Shown in pieces: positions 1 to 10,367 of a stretch of 64,000 nt of DNA. Source of the DNA: Holtermannia corniformis (Eukaryota > Basidiomycota > Tremellomycetes > Holtermanniales). The notes beneath the pieces are model-generated. The model did not search any database and was not told the DNA's origin. It worked only from the letters and a program-made list of their open reading frames with translations. The position numbers were made by a program, and so were the translations under genes. Where the stretch lies: the NCBI GenBank assembly GCA_001599935.1, contig BCIJ01000003.1, forward strand, positions 491,484 to 555,483, in the 5' to 3' direction. Every line of letters begins with the position of its first letter. Position 1 is the stretch's first letter.

Positions 1-1733
1 TTCTGTGATCGTCGACAGCTTCTCCACTGCCGCGACCAGGAACGATATAGATAGGCATTCGAACACGGTGCAGTGCGGGCCGCATATGATCGCCTCGTCT
101 ACGTTGAACAACATGGCTCAGGCTCAAGTGTACTCGTCAATCTGGCGCATGACGGACAAGGCAACTTATCGATGTCCCTCGATCGCTGGTACTGTACCCG
201 CTCGCGCCAGATCAACAAGACAGAAATAGCTTACATGCCAGAATGCGCAACCCATACGACTGCAAGCTGTTCTCACCGCGTTGCAATCCTCATAACGTTT
301 GCGAACTCGACCCGACCGGACCAGTAACTGCGCTTCGAGGACTCTGACCGGTGTGATATGTACGCCAGTGGTGAGACGAGTGCAGCTACTGAGCCGTTGC
401 GATACGCGACTGTCTCCAGACAGTACGATGCTTCGCCTTGGCTCAACATGACGGCCGCAATGTAGCTGCAAAGGGGACCGAAAGCGGGCGCTAGCGCCGG
501 CGGACGCGTCCATTGAAGAAACTACCAATCTCGCCCGTGCGGTCACACCGAGTCGTGCAAGTTATTCGAGCGCGCATACCCCGGTTGCCGATGCCGTGCG
601 CTGCTAGAGCAGGCCATGGTCCACTTTCGGCTGACGCAAATACGATATGCGCCTGTGGCTGACGCTGGGAGGACAGCTGTGATGCGAACTGCCCGTGGGC
701 TGAGACGCCACTGCGTGTGACCACCCGTAAAACTATAGCTGTTGACCGATGAAGACGTGTATTCTGTCTAGGGATCACAAGCTATGCACGATGGGATACG
801 CCAGAAGCAGCCACGACGAGACCAGCCGCAGGCCATGCAGCCAGCGGGGTGTTATGACATGCCTAGCTGTCCGAGCTGCACCAGTTGCAACCAGAGTCCG
901 TAGCTGCTACTCGTGATACGAGCGGCGACAGCTACGTATCCCGGTCAACAGCGGGCTCTCAGGGACTATGAGATATGCAGCCACGACAGCGTCCGGCCTC
1001 GAGCGCGATCCGCCAACCGTTCGAATCTCTTAGCTGCCATACATGTACCGCCGACGTTGCTGTAGCACGTTCTACGCCATACGCACGTCACAACATTGCC
1101 CAGCTATGAGATGTGGTCAAACAGCGAGCAGACAGCGCCCGCGTTTTTGACAATGCCTCTAGCTGCCACAATCGCAGTGATCCGTCACGCATGGCGTAGA
1201 CGTCTAAAGGGTCACGGCCAAGTGGGCCATTGAACTTGGTCATTACAGCTGAGCTCACCAGATCAGAGCGGGCTTGCGACGCCTGCTGCTGATATCTAGT
1301 CGCCGAATCTAGCTGGTACCACTTTCAGATGACACGGCAATCTGCCACTGCCCCTCACGCCATTTCGAGCAGCCACGATCAAGTCATAGACTCGCGAAGC
1401 CAGATGGCAGCGGGCTGGCGCACCCGGGGCTCTAGCTTCAGAAAAGCTGCGACTTTCATGATCGCAGCGCAGACTCGTGCTGTTGCCAGGCCGTAGCGGA
1501 CGAAATGTTGGGGCGATTCGCGGTTCGGCTTGTCGTTCAGCGCGGATGGCGTGACATCCACGATTTTGAACATTACCAAGCCGTCCGGGTTGCTCTGCGG
1601 CGCGCCTGCGCATCTCGGCTTGAACTCGAGCCCCCAACGCGCGTCCCTCCGACCTGCAACGTGTGCACAGACCGCATCACACTCCTCACTCGCTAGAGTC
1701 GGTGCTCAACTCCCCACGCGATCCAGTACTCAC
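1..1733. other. Gene-free region, possible giant NAP1 intron or rearrangement
   Basis: No open frame here resembles a known protein, and none combines coding-like composition with usable splice sites. Both strands carry ORFs of 60-126 codons in several overlapping frames, as expected by chance at this base composition. The region begins at a good 5' splice site (GTGAGT, minus strand, 1733 downwards) that ends the NAP1-like first exon, so it may be intronic. The rest of NAP1 is not found on either strand, so it either lies left of position 1 or is missing. Introns elsewhere in the window are mostly 35-60 nt, so an intron longer than 1.7 kb would be exceptional. The region carries a strongly over-represented TAGCTG word, annotated separately. 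Confidence 0.6.
382..1315. repeat. Degenerate ~129-bp repeat region marked by TAGCTG
   Basis: TAGCTG occurs at 463, 736, 864, 901, 1031, 1160 and 1310, with its reverse complement CAGCTA near 383, 930 and 1101. Three intervals are nearly equal: 736 to 864 is 128, 901 to 1031 is 130, and 1031 to 1160 is 129. Flanking words recur as well: GCAGCCACGA near 808, 978 and 1369, CTATGAGAT near 967 and 1103, and TAGCTGCCA at 1031 and 1160. This looks like an old, heavily diverged tandem repeat. The copies were compared by eye only, so period and copy number are approximate. Confidence 0.45.
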
Positions 1734-1919
1734 CGCGGCAAGAAGGCTGGCAGGGTTCGCGCCAACCTCCTCTTCGTCTTCATCCTCGCCGATCGCTTCG
1801 ACGGTCGGGACGCCCTGACCGGCCGGGCGGGACGAGAGCACCGTGTTCTGCAACGGCGTGTTCTGCGGCGTCGGTGCGACGTCGTTTGACTCGCGCTTGT
1901 AGTTGATGTTCTGCGCCAT
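1734..1919 (-). CDS. NAP1: NAP1 first exon only (nucleosome assembly protein), rest not in window
   Basis: The ATG at 1919 opens 62 codons beginning MAQNINYKRE, followed by APTPQNTPLQNTVLSSRP, an acidic run EDEDEEE and GANPASLL. This order (PTPQNTPL, LSSRP, acidic stretch, NPA-LL) matches the N-terminus of fungal NAP1 histone H2A-H2B chaperones. The exon stops at GCG followed by GTGAGTACT, a consensus donor, in phase 0. The conserved NAP fold that should follow is not found in the remaining 1.7 kb on this strand. The gene could continue left of the window through an unusually long intron, or be a broken or duplicated 5' fragment. Family assignment rests on the short N-terminal signature alone. 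Confidence 0.6.
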
Positions 1920-2240
1920 TGTGAGTTTTCAAGTGGGGATGGGGAGCAAGGCAAGGCAAGGGAGCGAGGTGGGCTGCGCGGTGGTGGTGGATGGGAAGGG
2001 TGGCGATAACCCCGCCTGGTGCGAATTTGGTGTAACGCCGTAACCCCGCCGTGTCAACCCTGGAGGAGCATTAGGCAAGCAAACGCGCGCCTACACCGGC
2101 GCAACCCCGCCCGACTATAACGCCGAATGCCGATCTCCGCCGTGCCGATCACCCACGTGGCATCGGATTCGTCATGAGCGCGTTTCATCGCAACGAGCGC
2201 AATCACTCTGCATCAACCTCGACTAAACTGTCCGTTCACC
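1920..2240. promoter_or_regulatory. Divergent promoter with three ACCCCGCC boxes
   Basis: This 321-bp spacer separates the NAP1-like start (minus) from the CAF16 start (plus). The sequence AACCCCGCC occurs three times in the same orientation at about 2008-2016, 2042-2050 and 2103-2111, the first two preceded by T. Its complement, GGCGGGGTT, resembles a zinc-finger GC box of the Mig1/CreA type next to A/T bases. Function as an operator is inferred only from repetition in a promoter. Confidence 0.4.
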
Positions 2241-3833
2241 ATGACCGCAGCCGCCGATCCACTCGCAATCGACTGCGAAAACCTAGTCTACTCGTTCACA
2301 CCGGGATCAGAAGGCGAAAGCGTGCTGGACGGGATCGACTTGAAGCTCGCAAAGGGCGATCGCTGTCTGCTCATTGGCGCCAACGGAGGTCAGTGGGAGC
2401 ACAGTGAGCGATCCGGACTGATAGGGTGTTGTCACCATGTAGCGGGCAAATCGACTTTACTCCGGATCCTGGCAGGAAAGCGCTTGACAAAGACCAAGAG
2501 ATGTACCATCTTGGGTCAGGACGTGTTCATGAACCCTCCGGGCGTCAGTCACCGCCGTGATCTACAACCCCTTGCAGCTAGCTGATAGTACCATTCAGGG
2601 TGTAGTCTACCTCGGCACCGAGTGGTCCTCGAACCCCGTCGTCCGCTCTGATATCGTCGTCTCCCACTTCTTGGACTCGGTCGGAGGCTACAGGCATAAA
2701 GCGAAACGCGATCGCTTGCTGGACATCCTCGATGTCGATCTTGATTGGTAAGTCGCTGGCGCTGGAGATATAAAGGCGGAAGCTGTGTAGTGAGCGTGGG
2801 CGAGCTCGTGCTCTCACTGGGATTGGATTGGCAAGTCCAATACCTGTCGATTACACTTTCGCGACACGCAGCACGGCTGGACCGGTCAGTAGCCCGCAAG
2901 CCAGCAAGGAGTGGCGCTGGCAGATACATGTCGAACCATCGCACATGCGCAGTGGATGTTCATCCCAACCTGCACATGTCACTGTTGCTGCGACAAGTCA
3001 TCTGCTAGTTCTACTCTGCTCGCTCGATGCTTGCGGCTGTAGCCACCCCCAAACCTCCTCACTTTCGCTTTCTCGCCTGCAAATGAGGTCCCCTCACCCC
3101 CTCGACTAACGCTAACGACCCCGCCCACAGGCACATGCACCAAATCTCCGACGGCGAGCGCCGCCGCGTCCAGCTCTGCATGGGTCTCATGACCGACTGG
3201 GACGTCTTGCTGCTCGACGAAGTCACGGTCGATCTCGACGTCTTGGTCCGCGGCGACCTGTTGGAGTTTTTGATCAACGAGAGCAAAGAGCGGGGCGCGA
3301 CGATTGTCTGTGAGTTGACTGATTGCTTGGGATGGAGGACGAGGCATGGCAAGGATGCGGGTGGGAGCGGTGGCGGTCACGCTGCTTCGCCTACCTCACT
3401 TGATGTCTGCCGCGCTTACAAGTACTGGCATGCGCATTGGTCAACTCGCCGCGCTGTGCGAACAAACCGTCAGCTAACCCTGCCAGACGCCACCCACATC
3501 TTTGATGGTCTCCATTCGTTCCCCACGCACATCTGTCACCTCCAGCTCGGCCGCACTCCGGCCCCTCTACTCCCATGGCCCCTCCCCACGTCCTCGACGC
3601 AACCGATCGGAGCTGCAACCGACGGCGAGATCTCCAAACTCGCGCGCGAGATCGAGCGCCCAGACGGCCGTTACTCGGACCTCCTCAAAGTCGTGCTCGG
3701 CTGGCTCCGCGAGGACCGCGAACTCCGTCGTGAAAAGGAAAAGGCAAAGGGCAGGACGAGGGGCGCGAGGAAGGAGACGAGGGACGCGCGGACGTTTTTT
3801 GAAAAGTACGATTACTCTGCCGGTCGCGCTTGA
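2241..3833 (+). CDS. CAF16: CAF16-like ABC ATPase (CCR4-NOT associated)
   Basis: Five exons (2241-2388, 2443-2543, 2599-2747, 3131-3309, 3487-3833) join to an exact 307-residue frame. Intron 1 interrupts the Walker A motif, which is restored on splicing as GANGAGKST. The ABC signature reads SDGERRRVQLCMGL, Walker B is VLLLDEVTVDLD, and the switch histidine lies in YATHIFDGL. The TYLGTEW-like and PVVRSDI segments are typical of CAF16, a soluble non-transporter ABC protein linked to the CCR4-NOT and Mediator machinery in yeast. There are no membrane segments. The C-terminus is extended by a basic, charged tail (REKEKAKGRTRGARKE) ending in DARTFFEKYDYSAGRA. Introns 1 and 2 start with GTCAGT. Intron 3 (2748-3130, 383 nt) is several times longer than usual here. 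Confidence 0.92.
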
Positions 3834-3973
3834 TGCGTCGTGTGTATGTAGCTTTCAACAGCATGGCATGGCATGGATCGGAACTGATGCATCGGCGTCG
3901 TCTATTAGGATACAGTCTAACGAGCGGCTCGGGCCAGTCTATGCAATGGATGGGTTTGGGTGGGATTCAGTCA

Positions 3974-6280
3974 TCAATGGATGGGCATGTATGAAGAGCG
4001 GCGAGAGGTAGAGGGAACGATGTACGGTGTCGAGACGGGCATGGGCACCGCACCGGGCATGTAGGGGTAGACGACGCTCATCGGTCGAGGGTACGCCATG
4101 GGTACAGCGACGGCTTGTCGCGGTTGGTGTTGAGGGTGCGGAAGCTCATAGTAGCTTTGTGAGCGGCGCGAGAGCGGCGGTGTAGGGCTCGAAGCGGGGA
4201 GGTACACTGATGTCGAGTGAGACGTCGTGCGTGCGCGAGGCGCCCGTGGCTGCTGGTGGACCGACGGCGGGCGGCTCTGACTCGGCAAGCTGGTCCGTGT
4301 CGGTCGACCAGCAGCATCAAGCGATACCGAGCTCCTGTTGCGCGAACTCGAGCTCGCAGCATCAAACGATGCCACGCTCTGCCTCGGCCCTCTGCTCTTG
4401 GCTTTTGCCTGCTCTCTCGCATTCAGCGCCTGACTCTCCACACGGCGCTCAACCTCGCCCCTGCGAGCGCTCTCGCGCCTTGCGCGCGTCGCCTCGACTT
4501 CATCACGGTATCGACGTTGGCGCTCCTCTTCACGACGGATCGACTCGCGCAGTCTGCGTTCGGCTGCGACGTCGTGTTCGGGTTTGAGTGGGATCCGCGT
4601 TGGCTGCGAGTGCGTCGGTGGGAAGACTAGTGATGCGCGCTTAGCGACGGTTGCCAGTGGCTCGTCTTCCTCCGACTCGGAGTCTTCGTCCTCGTCTTCA
4701 GACGAGTCGTCCCACAGTGCCGTTGTCGCCTTTTTGAGCGGTGCGGCTCGTGCAGACTGTACACGGGGTTGGACGGGTCGTGGCTCGGGCAGAGTGGCGC
4801 TTGAAGCGACTGGCAAGGCAGGAGTGACGGGAGTGATGGTGACACTGGGGACCTCGGGTTCCGGCGCAAGCGACGCCACAGGCGCTTCAGGCGACAGCGC
4901 GGCCCGAGCAACCGGCAGCAAGTCAACCTCTGCGACCTCGAGTTTGATCTCCTCCACCTGCTCAGCCTCAATCTCATCAATCGGGCCTGTCACCGACGGT
5001 CTCGGCAGCACCGGCCAAGCCGCCCCCACACCATGCGCGTCCGCCAGAGCGCGCAGATAGGCCGAAAACTGGATATCCTCGACCGCCGTGTCGTGAGCGG
5101 GCGTCACGATTGTCACCCGGTCCGGGAGGTAGACTTGCATGCGTTCCTCGAATGCTGGACGGGCGATGAACGCTCGGAGCCCACCTGCGGGGTGGTATGA
5201 CCGGCCTCGAGTGTGCGAGTAGTTGAGTCTTGGAGCTGTCACGGGGATTGCTCGGCCGGCTTCAGCGGCTTTCTGTGTCTGCTTGACGAGCAGTTTGACG
5301 CGCTCTGTAGGCTCGACGGTGGAGACACCGAGCCGGTTGACGCTAGTGGGGAAGCAGCGCTGGCGACGGCGAGGCGTATATGTCGGCAACAGCGTCTGCT
5401 TTCCGAGGTATTCTGCCAAAGGGTGTGTAGAAGGTGCGTGCAGGATCGCGAGCTTGCGCAGCGATATGGAACGAAGCTGATGATGCGCTGGTAGGAGTGT
5501 AGGCACTTGCACCAGCGCCGACTCGCCTTCCCCCTGTAGTGCATTGGGCGTGGAGGCTGGCGCAGGCGTGGCCTCCTCGGCCATCAATGACGGCTGCAAC
5601 TCCTCCGCCCGCTCGGTCCGCTTCTTCCTCCCCATCCAACCCATCCAGCTCCTCGAACGCTTTTTGCTGTCCGCCGCCGCGAGCGCGTCCGCCAACTTCG
5701 CACCGGCCACACCTACCACCGCCTCGCCGTCACGCGGCGTACGAACGCCATCACTTTCGTTCGAGCTGGCCGAGCACGCGCTTTGAGCCGAGAGCGATCG
5801 TGCCGACATTGGTGTCGATGGAGCTGCCTCGGTCGCTTTAGCCAAGAGGAGCGACTTGCGGAGTTTGCGATCTGTACTCTTTGAGCGCTGTTTGCCTTTT
5901 GCCCCGCCGACGTCTTCCGAAGGGGTCACTTCGGGGACTTGGCCCAGCGGTGACTTTTTCAGCAGACCGTGTGCACGCCGACCTCGGGGTGGCGATGGCG
6001 AGGGTGACGGTGCTCGTACAGTCTCGACCGGTGCCATCTCTGCTCGCGCCTCGCCCGCTTCACCTGGGCCAAAGTCATCCTCGAGCGCCTTGGCGGTCCC
6101 CTTTCGCGGCACGGGAGCGAGGTAAGCCCAGAGCCCGTCTTCCGGGTGGAGCAAGAACGCATTCAACCCATGCGGGTCTCTCGAGTGCCCAGAGTTTGGG
6201 AGCACAGGAAAGGGCGAGTAGGACGAGGCCAGGCCCGCATCGAGCTCGGGCGCGAGGTCGGGCAGTGCAAGCGTCGACAT
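3974..6280 (-). CDS. Low-complexity 768-aa protein of unknown function
   Basis: This is a single coding exon. I chose the ATG at 6280 (context GTGGCCATGT), which gives MSTLALPDLAPELD. Codons upstream belong to a 71-nt 5'-UTR intron (6287-6357, donor GTCAGT, acceptor CATCGCAG). The protein is rich in Ser, Pro, Ala, Arg and Glu. Its middle has a more conserved-looking stretch around SHTRGRSYHPAGGLRAFIAR and VEDIQFSAYLRALADAHG. An acidic patch (DDSSEDEDEDSESEEDE) is followed by a charged, possibly coiled-coil segment of about 80 residues with many RR and EE pairs. The C-terminus is Pro/Tyr/Ser rich. I recognise no domain and see no signal peptide or membrane span. It lies tail-to-tail with CAF16, 140 bp away. 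Confidence 0.8.
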   Translation of the reverse strand: MSTLALPDLAPELDAGLASSYSPFPVLPNSGHSRDPHGLNAFLLHPEDGLWAYLAPVPRKGTAKALEDDFGPGEAGEARAEMAPVETVRAPSPSPSPPRGRRAHGLLKKSPLGQVPEVTPSEDVGGAKGKQRSKSTDRKLRKSLLLAKATEAAPSTPMSARSLSAQSACSASSNESDGVRTPRDGEAVVGVAGAKLADALAAADSKKRSRSWMGWMGRKKRTERAEELQPSLMAEEATPAPASTPNALQGEGESALVQVPTLLPAHHQLRSISLRKLAILHAPSTHPLAEYLGKQTLLPTYTPRRRQRCFPTSVNRLGVSTVEPTERVKLLVKQTQKAAEAGRAIPVTAPRLNYSHTRGRSYHPAGGLRAFIARPAFEERMQVYLPDRVTIVTPAHDTAVEDIQFSAYLRALADAHGVGAAWPVLPRPSVTGPIDEIEAEQVEEIKLEVAEVDLLPVARAALSPEAPVASLAPEPEVPSVTITPVTPALPVASSATLPEPRPVQPRVQSARAAPLKKATTALWDDSSEDEDEDSESEEDEPLATVAKRASLVFPPTHSQPTRIPLKPEHDVAAERRLRESIRREEERQRRYRDEVEATRARRESARRGEVERRVESQALNAREQAKAKSRGPRQSVASFDAASSSSRNRSSVSLDAAGRPTRTSLPSQSRPPSVHQQPRAPRARTTSHSTSVYLPASSPTPPLSRRSQSYYELPHPQHQPRQAVAVPMAYPRPMSVVYPYMPGAVPMPVSTPYIVPSTSRRSSYMPIH

Positions 6281-6417
6281 GGCCACCTGCGATGAGGAGG
6301 GGGCGTCAGTGACCCCTGTCTTTTGACGCAGTTGCACATGTGCTAGCCTCGACTGACCTTGCAACTAGCCCTCCGCTCCGTTGTCGCCGGCTGACTGTGA
6401 TCGCCCGATGGCAGGGG

Positions 6418-6651
6418 TCAACCTGGACTTGGGCAGTACAAAGGATCGCGCACGAGAAGCTTGGAGCTGACGATCCCTTTGAACCCCTTTGCGCGGCGGC
6501 CGTACCGTCTGTGCGATCCCTCGTCGACCTCGCGCAAACCTTGAGGTGGCTGTCTGAGTTCGAGCTGCGTAGCCAGGATCACGATGACGCCGACGAGGAT
6601 CGCCAAACCCGGCTGGAATCTGAATGCAACCTACGGCGATGGCAGCGGTAG
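6418..6651 (-). CDS. Possible small single-span membrane protein, start unresolved
   Basis: In the 630-bp gap between the 768-aa gene and the acyl-CoA oxidase gene, one minus frame reads VAFRFQPGLAILVGVIV, continues with a hydrophobic stretch, and then RRYGRRAKGFKGIVSSKLL to a stop at 6418. That is one predicted transmembrane helix followed by a basic tail of about 50 residues. A GCTAAG...CCGTAG acceptor lies just before VAF, so an upstream exon is likely, but I found no convincing ATG exon. It might instead be chance coding potential in the 5' leader of the neighbouring gene. Confidence 0.3.
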
Positions 6652-6909
6652 CGCATCCCACGCCTTAGCGCCAATCCCGGCCCAGATGAATGACAACGGG
6701 AGGCGCGGGGGATTGAATGCAAAGGAACCCGGGTGGGGACGGGTGCCGGCAGTTTGATGTCGACGTCGACCGGGCTTTGACCAGTGCGCTGATGCTACAA
6801 AATGCTGTGCATGCCATCCCGTCCCGAGTAGAGTCTAGAGTAGATACAACCCGGCGTGCGAACGAGCCTGGCACGGTCACGGACGAGCCCTGAGTGCGGC
6901 ACGTGCCCG

Positions 6910-9900
6910 CTACTTTGCCCGTCGCTCCTCGGCCATCTCGCCCAGTTCGTCTTCCAACCCCATGGCCTGGTCAACATCTTCAATCTCGAGGTTCTCACGC
7001 TCGAGCAGAGGCCGGATCAGGCGCTCAAAGTATGGGTGCTCCTTTGGCAGCGGGTTCGACGCTTGGACCTATAGGGTAGCGGATCAGCGGCCGCCGGGTG
7101 TGGCACTGGAGCAGGCGGTGCACGGACCTGGGCAAAGTAGGCTTCGTAGATGGCACCATCGTAGCGCCCGAGCGGCGAGTTGACAATGTGATCCGAGAGT
7201 GCAAACGCATCGATAACGGGGACTGGCGGCGATGTCAGCTATGCACGCCTGCAGCCTCGTTCGACTCACTGGCGACATTGCGGACCTCCTGACACAGCTC
7301 ATCGACCGCAGACTGCACCGCGTCCATCTGCGCGGCTGTAAAGTAGCCATCTGCCCGCTCGTCAGCGCCAGCCTGTCAAGTACACTGCTCATTGGCCACT
7401 CACACTTGAGAAAGTACGCGCCCTGCTCCTCAATCTGCCACAGCCCATACAGCCTACAGATCCTAACGAGCACAGCCCTCTCCTCGCTCTCGGCCATGGC
7501 CACACAGGCGTCGCGGAACATGCGAAAGATGTACCCCGTCGTACTATACTCGTCAGCATCCACTACCTCGTCGTTCCCGGCAGACTGACTGCAGCTTGGC
7601 AGCGATAAACCGCGTCTGTGAACAGCGCTCAAACGCTTCGTCTCGATTCTTGCCCGCTTTGACGTGGGTCGCATACTCGTCGGCCGCCTTTTTGACAACG
7701 TTGGCGGCAACACAGCCCCATGCTTGGTCGAGGTCGGCGAGGTCGAGTGAGCCAGACGATCTCACAGTCAGGATATTGGAGCGCGCGAGATAGGCGACAC
7801 CGGGCGCTAGCCGCTTGCCCTTGACAAAGTCTGTGGTGATCAGTTTACATCAAGCGCTGTATAGTGTCTACGCACCGTTCCAGGACCCGACGAGAGCGCG
7901 ACCAGATTGCAAGCTCAAGATAGTGTTATCACCCTCCCACGTACTGTACGTACACTGTCAGCCTCGCCTGACCTGCTCATGGGCAATCATCACGCACCAC
8001 TGCAAAGACGTCAGCACTCGCCCGCGTAACTCGCCATTCACTCACCTGCACCGCGAAATCGGCATACATCAACGGAAAGTTGGAATACCTGTCATCCATC
8101 AGCCCCTGCCTGGTCTCAAACGCAGCACGCACGCAGAGTAGCCGTGCCCACCACAAGCCTGTCGACACTTGTCAATCGTGTCCAAGCACGCCCAGGTGCA
8201 GAACGCCTTGAGGCCGGCAGAGGTCGCGTGGGTTTCCTTGAGCTTGTCGAGGATGTCGCCCAGGTTGGGCTACGTCGGACATCAGCATGGCGACCTTGAA
8301 CTGAAAGGGGCTGTACTGACATCTGATGGCTCTAGTCGCTCGAGCGATTGTGTCATGTCCTGCGTCGCGTCAGCTTAAATTCACACAAGAGTCGGTTAAC
8401 GCGCCTCGTACATTGTCTGCAATTGCAGACCAGTGAACCCGATCGCGACAGCTTGCGCCACAAGCGGCTGTACCCCATCAGCCCAACACTTTCAGCCCAT
8501 CTCCATGCTCAACGTACCATCAGCCGCCGTTGGTGGATCGGGTAATCCAGCAGTTGCGTCTCGACCTGTCCGGCCCGGTTTCAGCTTATCGTTGCGCCGC
8601 AGCATGCTCGGTACATACCGCGTTCCCGCCTGCGCTGAACTGCCGCCTGACTGCAGCGTAGCGAACGGCGACGGTCAGAGCCTTCTTGGCGCTGTTGGCG
8701 CTATCGGCGACCATGGACGTGCGGCCGCCGAGCAGAGCGCCGTATGTGAGCTGGGCGAGTGGCTGAGCAGCGCTGTGAGCAGATGTGTGCTGAATGGCGG
8801 GACTGGACGCACCGGCTCAGTCACGACACCCTCGCGTGAGACTTGAGTGTGCTTCATGAGCATCTGCGGCAGTCAGCTGCACGTCCTGGACGCAGTGTGC
8901 AACGTACGTAAGCGCGTGGGACGCGAACATAGGTGAATTGGATGTAGCCGTTGTCTGTGCTTGTCAGCCGCATACTAATTACCAGGATGACAACGCACCG
9001 ATCCCATCCCGGCCCATCTTCTTGCCAATGTCACCGATGTTGATCCCCGGCAACAATGTGAAAGTCCTATCCCCCCACATCAGCCTCACCCACCCAGCCG
9101 ATCGCGAAGCAACTGACTTTGTATCTCTCAACTGCACAACAAACGTCTTGACACCATGCCTCTTTCCGCCGATGATCAATTGTGCAAACACGGCACAGTG
9201 CGTAGCGGTACTAGCCGCGCCGCCGATCCACCACTTGGTCGCACCCAAGTGCGGGGTGTGGATCACAAACTCGTCGGATGATTCGTCAAAGGTGGCGGTT
9301 GTCTCGAGTCCGGCGACGTTGGAGCCGTGGGCTAGCTCGGTCATGCCAAAGCAGCCGATTACGCCGTTGAGGCCTAGGACGCCGCGTTCGATCCAGTAAC
9401 CTGGGGTGTGGGTGTGAGTGGGTGGAAGTGATCGGAGGGATAAGACGTACTAAGCTGGCCCGAGGTTGCGCCACTTCGAAGAGCGCCGAGAAAGAGGCCT
9501 GTACACTATCAGCACATGACCTGTATCATGGTATATGTCGCACCATAGCTGACACCGAACCGGGTCCAGAACGACGGGTCCGCGATCCCGATCAACTGGA
9601 CGAGCTACGTCAGCCGCCCTTCCGTCTAGCACATGATCACTGACCTGCATCCGGAGCGTGAACACCTCCAAGCTCTCGGTCGTGACATAGTGCACCATGA
9701 CGCCAAACTTTTCCATCGTGCGCTCTCGAAGCTCGTCTTTGGACAGGTCGTGGATGTCGGAGAGCTTGAACGCAGGGTGGCGTGCAATCTGTAGGATCAG
9801 GATCGCGTTGGCATACGGAAAGAGAGGTCGTACCTCTGCCATAAACTTCTCCTTGAGTACGAGAGCACGTTCCGAGCCATGCATCTGGACACTGAGCTTG

Positions 9901-10080
9901 CGCACATTGAACGGTGGATTTGCCCGCTCCTATCGAGCAACATGAGTTATCATCAATCGCGCAGATCATACTGCATGACACACCATTGCGAGCGTCTCCA
10001 TCTGTCAGCTACGCGTCAGTGTGATCCACCCTCGATCGAGCCGTACTGACCGTGGTCGGTTTCGGCCTTGGGAATGCCAT
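6910..10080 (-). CDS. POX1: Peroxisomal acyl-CoA oxidase
   Basis: This flavoenzyme catalyses the first step of peroxisomal fatty-acid beta-oxidation, acyl-CoA to trans-2-enoyl-CoA with release of hydrogen peroxide. Many short exons run from the ATG at 10080 ([10 protein letters not shown], then an 18-nt exon METLAM at 9984-10001) through [33 protein letters not shown] and [14 protein letters not shown]. The acyl-CoA dehydrogenase/oxidase core follows: [40 protein letters not shown] and [15 protein letters not shown]. The last exon encodes [20 protein letters not shown] and ends EERRAK at 6910. There is no SKL-type PTS1. Yeast Pox1 also lacks one and enters peroxisomes by a different Pex5 contact, so peroxisomal location remains likely. 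Exact exon borders in 7000-9000 were not all resolved. Confidence 0.9.
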
Positions 10081-10367
10081 GGTTGGTGGTGGTGCTGCTG
10101 TGGTGCTGATGCGTTGCTATGTATAGGACGTAGTCTAGTGCGAGTGTTTCAAAGGAGAGCACGGTGCGCTGCCGAGCTGTGTGTGTGTGCTTTGAGCCGG
10201 TCCAGACTGCAACGCTACGGCTCACCGAGTAGCCGGTCCCACGCTAGTGCGTGACGGTGACGTGGACGGGTGGCGGCCAAAGGAGGGGGTTCGGCCATCG
10301 GCCTACGTCGCCTTACGTTGTCCTATATACTTGCCGTCCTCTCGACCGCCGTCTGCACTCGGGCATC

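Noticed and set aside
1010..1035. GTTCGAATC resembling a tRNA T-loop
   Set aside because: No acceptor or anticodon stem can be formed around it.
1296..1637. 113-codon and overlapping 66-codon minus ORFs beyond the NAP1 donor
   Set aside because: I tested them as NAP1 exon 2. Neither contains NAP motifs, and the only phase-compatible acceptor (TTCAAG near 1621) gives a short unrelated end.
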